Below are positions 63,326 through 64,000 of a stretch of DNA of 64,000 nt, in pieces. This stretch comes from Bryopsis sp. KO-2023. Its lineage: Eukaryota; Chlorophyta; Ulvophyceae; Bryopsidales; Bryopsidaceae. The stretch is from positions 5,921,501 to 5,985,500 of the forward strand of contig BSYQ01000005.1 of NCBI GenBank assembly GCA_030272585.1, written 5' to 3'. Below the pieces are notes generated by a model. It was not told where the DNA came from and searched no databases. It worked only from the letters and a program-made list of their open reading frames with translations. The translations under genes were made by a program, and so were the position numbers. Every line of letters begins with the position of its first letter. Position 1 is the first letter of the stretch.

Positions 63326-64000
63326 CTGTGAATCTCTGCAAAGTCGTCTAACTCGCAGCAAAACAAAGAGGAAACCAATTTCAAAATGGCTGACACACAC
63401 ACTTCAAGGAGTGATTTGCGCTGGCGGCGGATTCTGTCTGACGCTTCCCCACCTGCTCGACAGGTGCTCGACGGACGTCTATGACGACTTCCCATTGATG
63501 CATCATTTTTTTCTCCATTTGAGTGCGGAAAATCGGTGGTGAGCTTCAGCCACCTCTACCATTTGAACCTCAGTCCCTCCGCAAATCATTCAACACCCCT
63601 TCCCCTGGTGGACATCGATGTGGCAGCGCGTGGATCGCGCCTCTCACATGGTCGAAGGCGCGAAGGCGCCTCGCCACCAAGTTCGCGACAAGAAACCAAA
63701 TCTCCCGAGGTATCCCCTTTGTTTAACGTTGATTCTATTTTGAGGAGACCCCTGGATTTTTCCCAAGTGTTGGCTGGCTGGGTTTCAATCATGCGGTTTC
63801 TTTCCTTCAGACATGCAAGCGCTGGATACATGGGACCAGCACACAAAGATTCTCACTCAAGATTATTTAATCTGCACCTCAAGAGAGTGGTAGGTGTAGC
63901 GCCGGGATCTTGAAAAAAAACCTTGATATCCACAACCAAAAAAACCCTGCTCATGGGCTTCTTGTGTGTGTCGATTTCCATCAAAATAATATTTTACAGT
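63326..64000 (+). other. Window end; possible 5' part of a divergent gene
   Basis: The region upstream of ValRS has no clear gene. A plus-strand exon-like block at about 63812-63888, preceded by a CAG acceptor, reads MQALDTWDQHTKILTQDYLI. A possible donor is at 63709. No start codon with matching phase was found, so a divergent gene running off the window is only suspected. Confidence 0.25.

Overview
This is a gene-dense, intron-rich stretch of nuclear DNA from a photosynthetic, flagellated eukaryote. I infer the green lineage, for example an early-branching streptophyte or prasinophyte alga; the species cannot be fixed from sequence alone. Signs of photosynthesis are a PsbP-domain protein with a lumen-type leader, an ACHT-like plastid thioredoxin, a plant-type pfkB kinase, an organellar methionine aminopeptidase and a nuclear-integrated piece of plastid atpA. 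Signs of motile cilia are IFT80 and the dynein-assembly factor LRRC6/DNAAF11. Almost all introns are GT-AG, about 80-500 nt long, and exon phases close correctly in the models below.

Layout. 1-9 kb: partial SIRT2-like sirtuin (-) divergent from a metallophosphoesterase with a novel C-terminal region (+), then organellar methionine aminopeptidase (-). 9-14 kb: SurE phosphatase (-), a NUPT carrying the start of plastid atpA interrupted by a 190-bp dispersed repeat, an ACHT-like thioredoxin (+) and complex I subunit NDUFB8 (+). 14-20 kb: LRRC6 (-), an RCCD1-like RCC1-repeat protein (-) and CMC2 (+). 20-31 kb: pfkB kinase (+), PsbP-domain protein (+), an unusual Gly-rich double-HSP20 protein (-) and a MYST histone acetyltransferase (+). 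32-47 kb: an unrecognised 178-aa protein (-), a bestrophin-like anion channel (-), kanadaptin (-), then IFT80 (+) followed by a second copy of the 190-bp repeat. 47-64 kb: intronless eIF2-alpha (+), an armadillo-repeat protein (+), about 5 kb of homopolymer-rich non-coding DNA, and a cytosolic valyl-tRNA synthetase with an N-terminal GST-like domain (-).

The genes are not an operon or one pathway; they are a mixture of housekeeping, organelle and cilium functions. Several pairs are head to head with 190-310 bp between start codons (sirtuin/phosphoesterase, RCCD1-like/CMC2, kanadaptin/IFT80), so shared bidirectional promoters are likely. I found no clear new multi-gene system. The most interesting items are the tandem HSP20 protein, the GST-ValRS fusion in a green-lineage genome, the repeat inserted into a NUPT with a second near-identical copy 35 kb away, paired hairpins beyond the SurE gene, and a 38-nt candidate intron. 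All exon models were read by eye; small boundary errors are possible.
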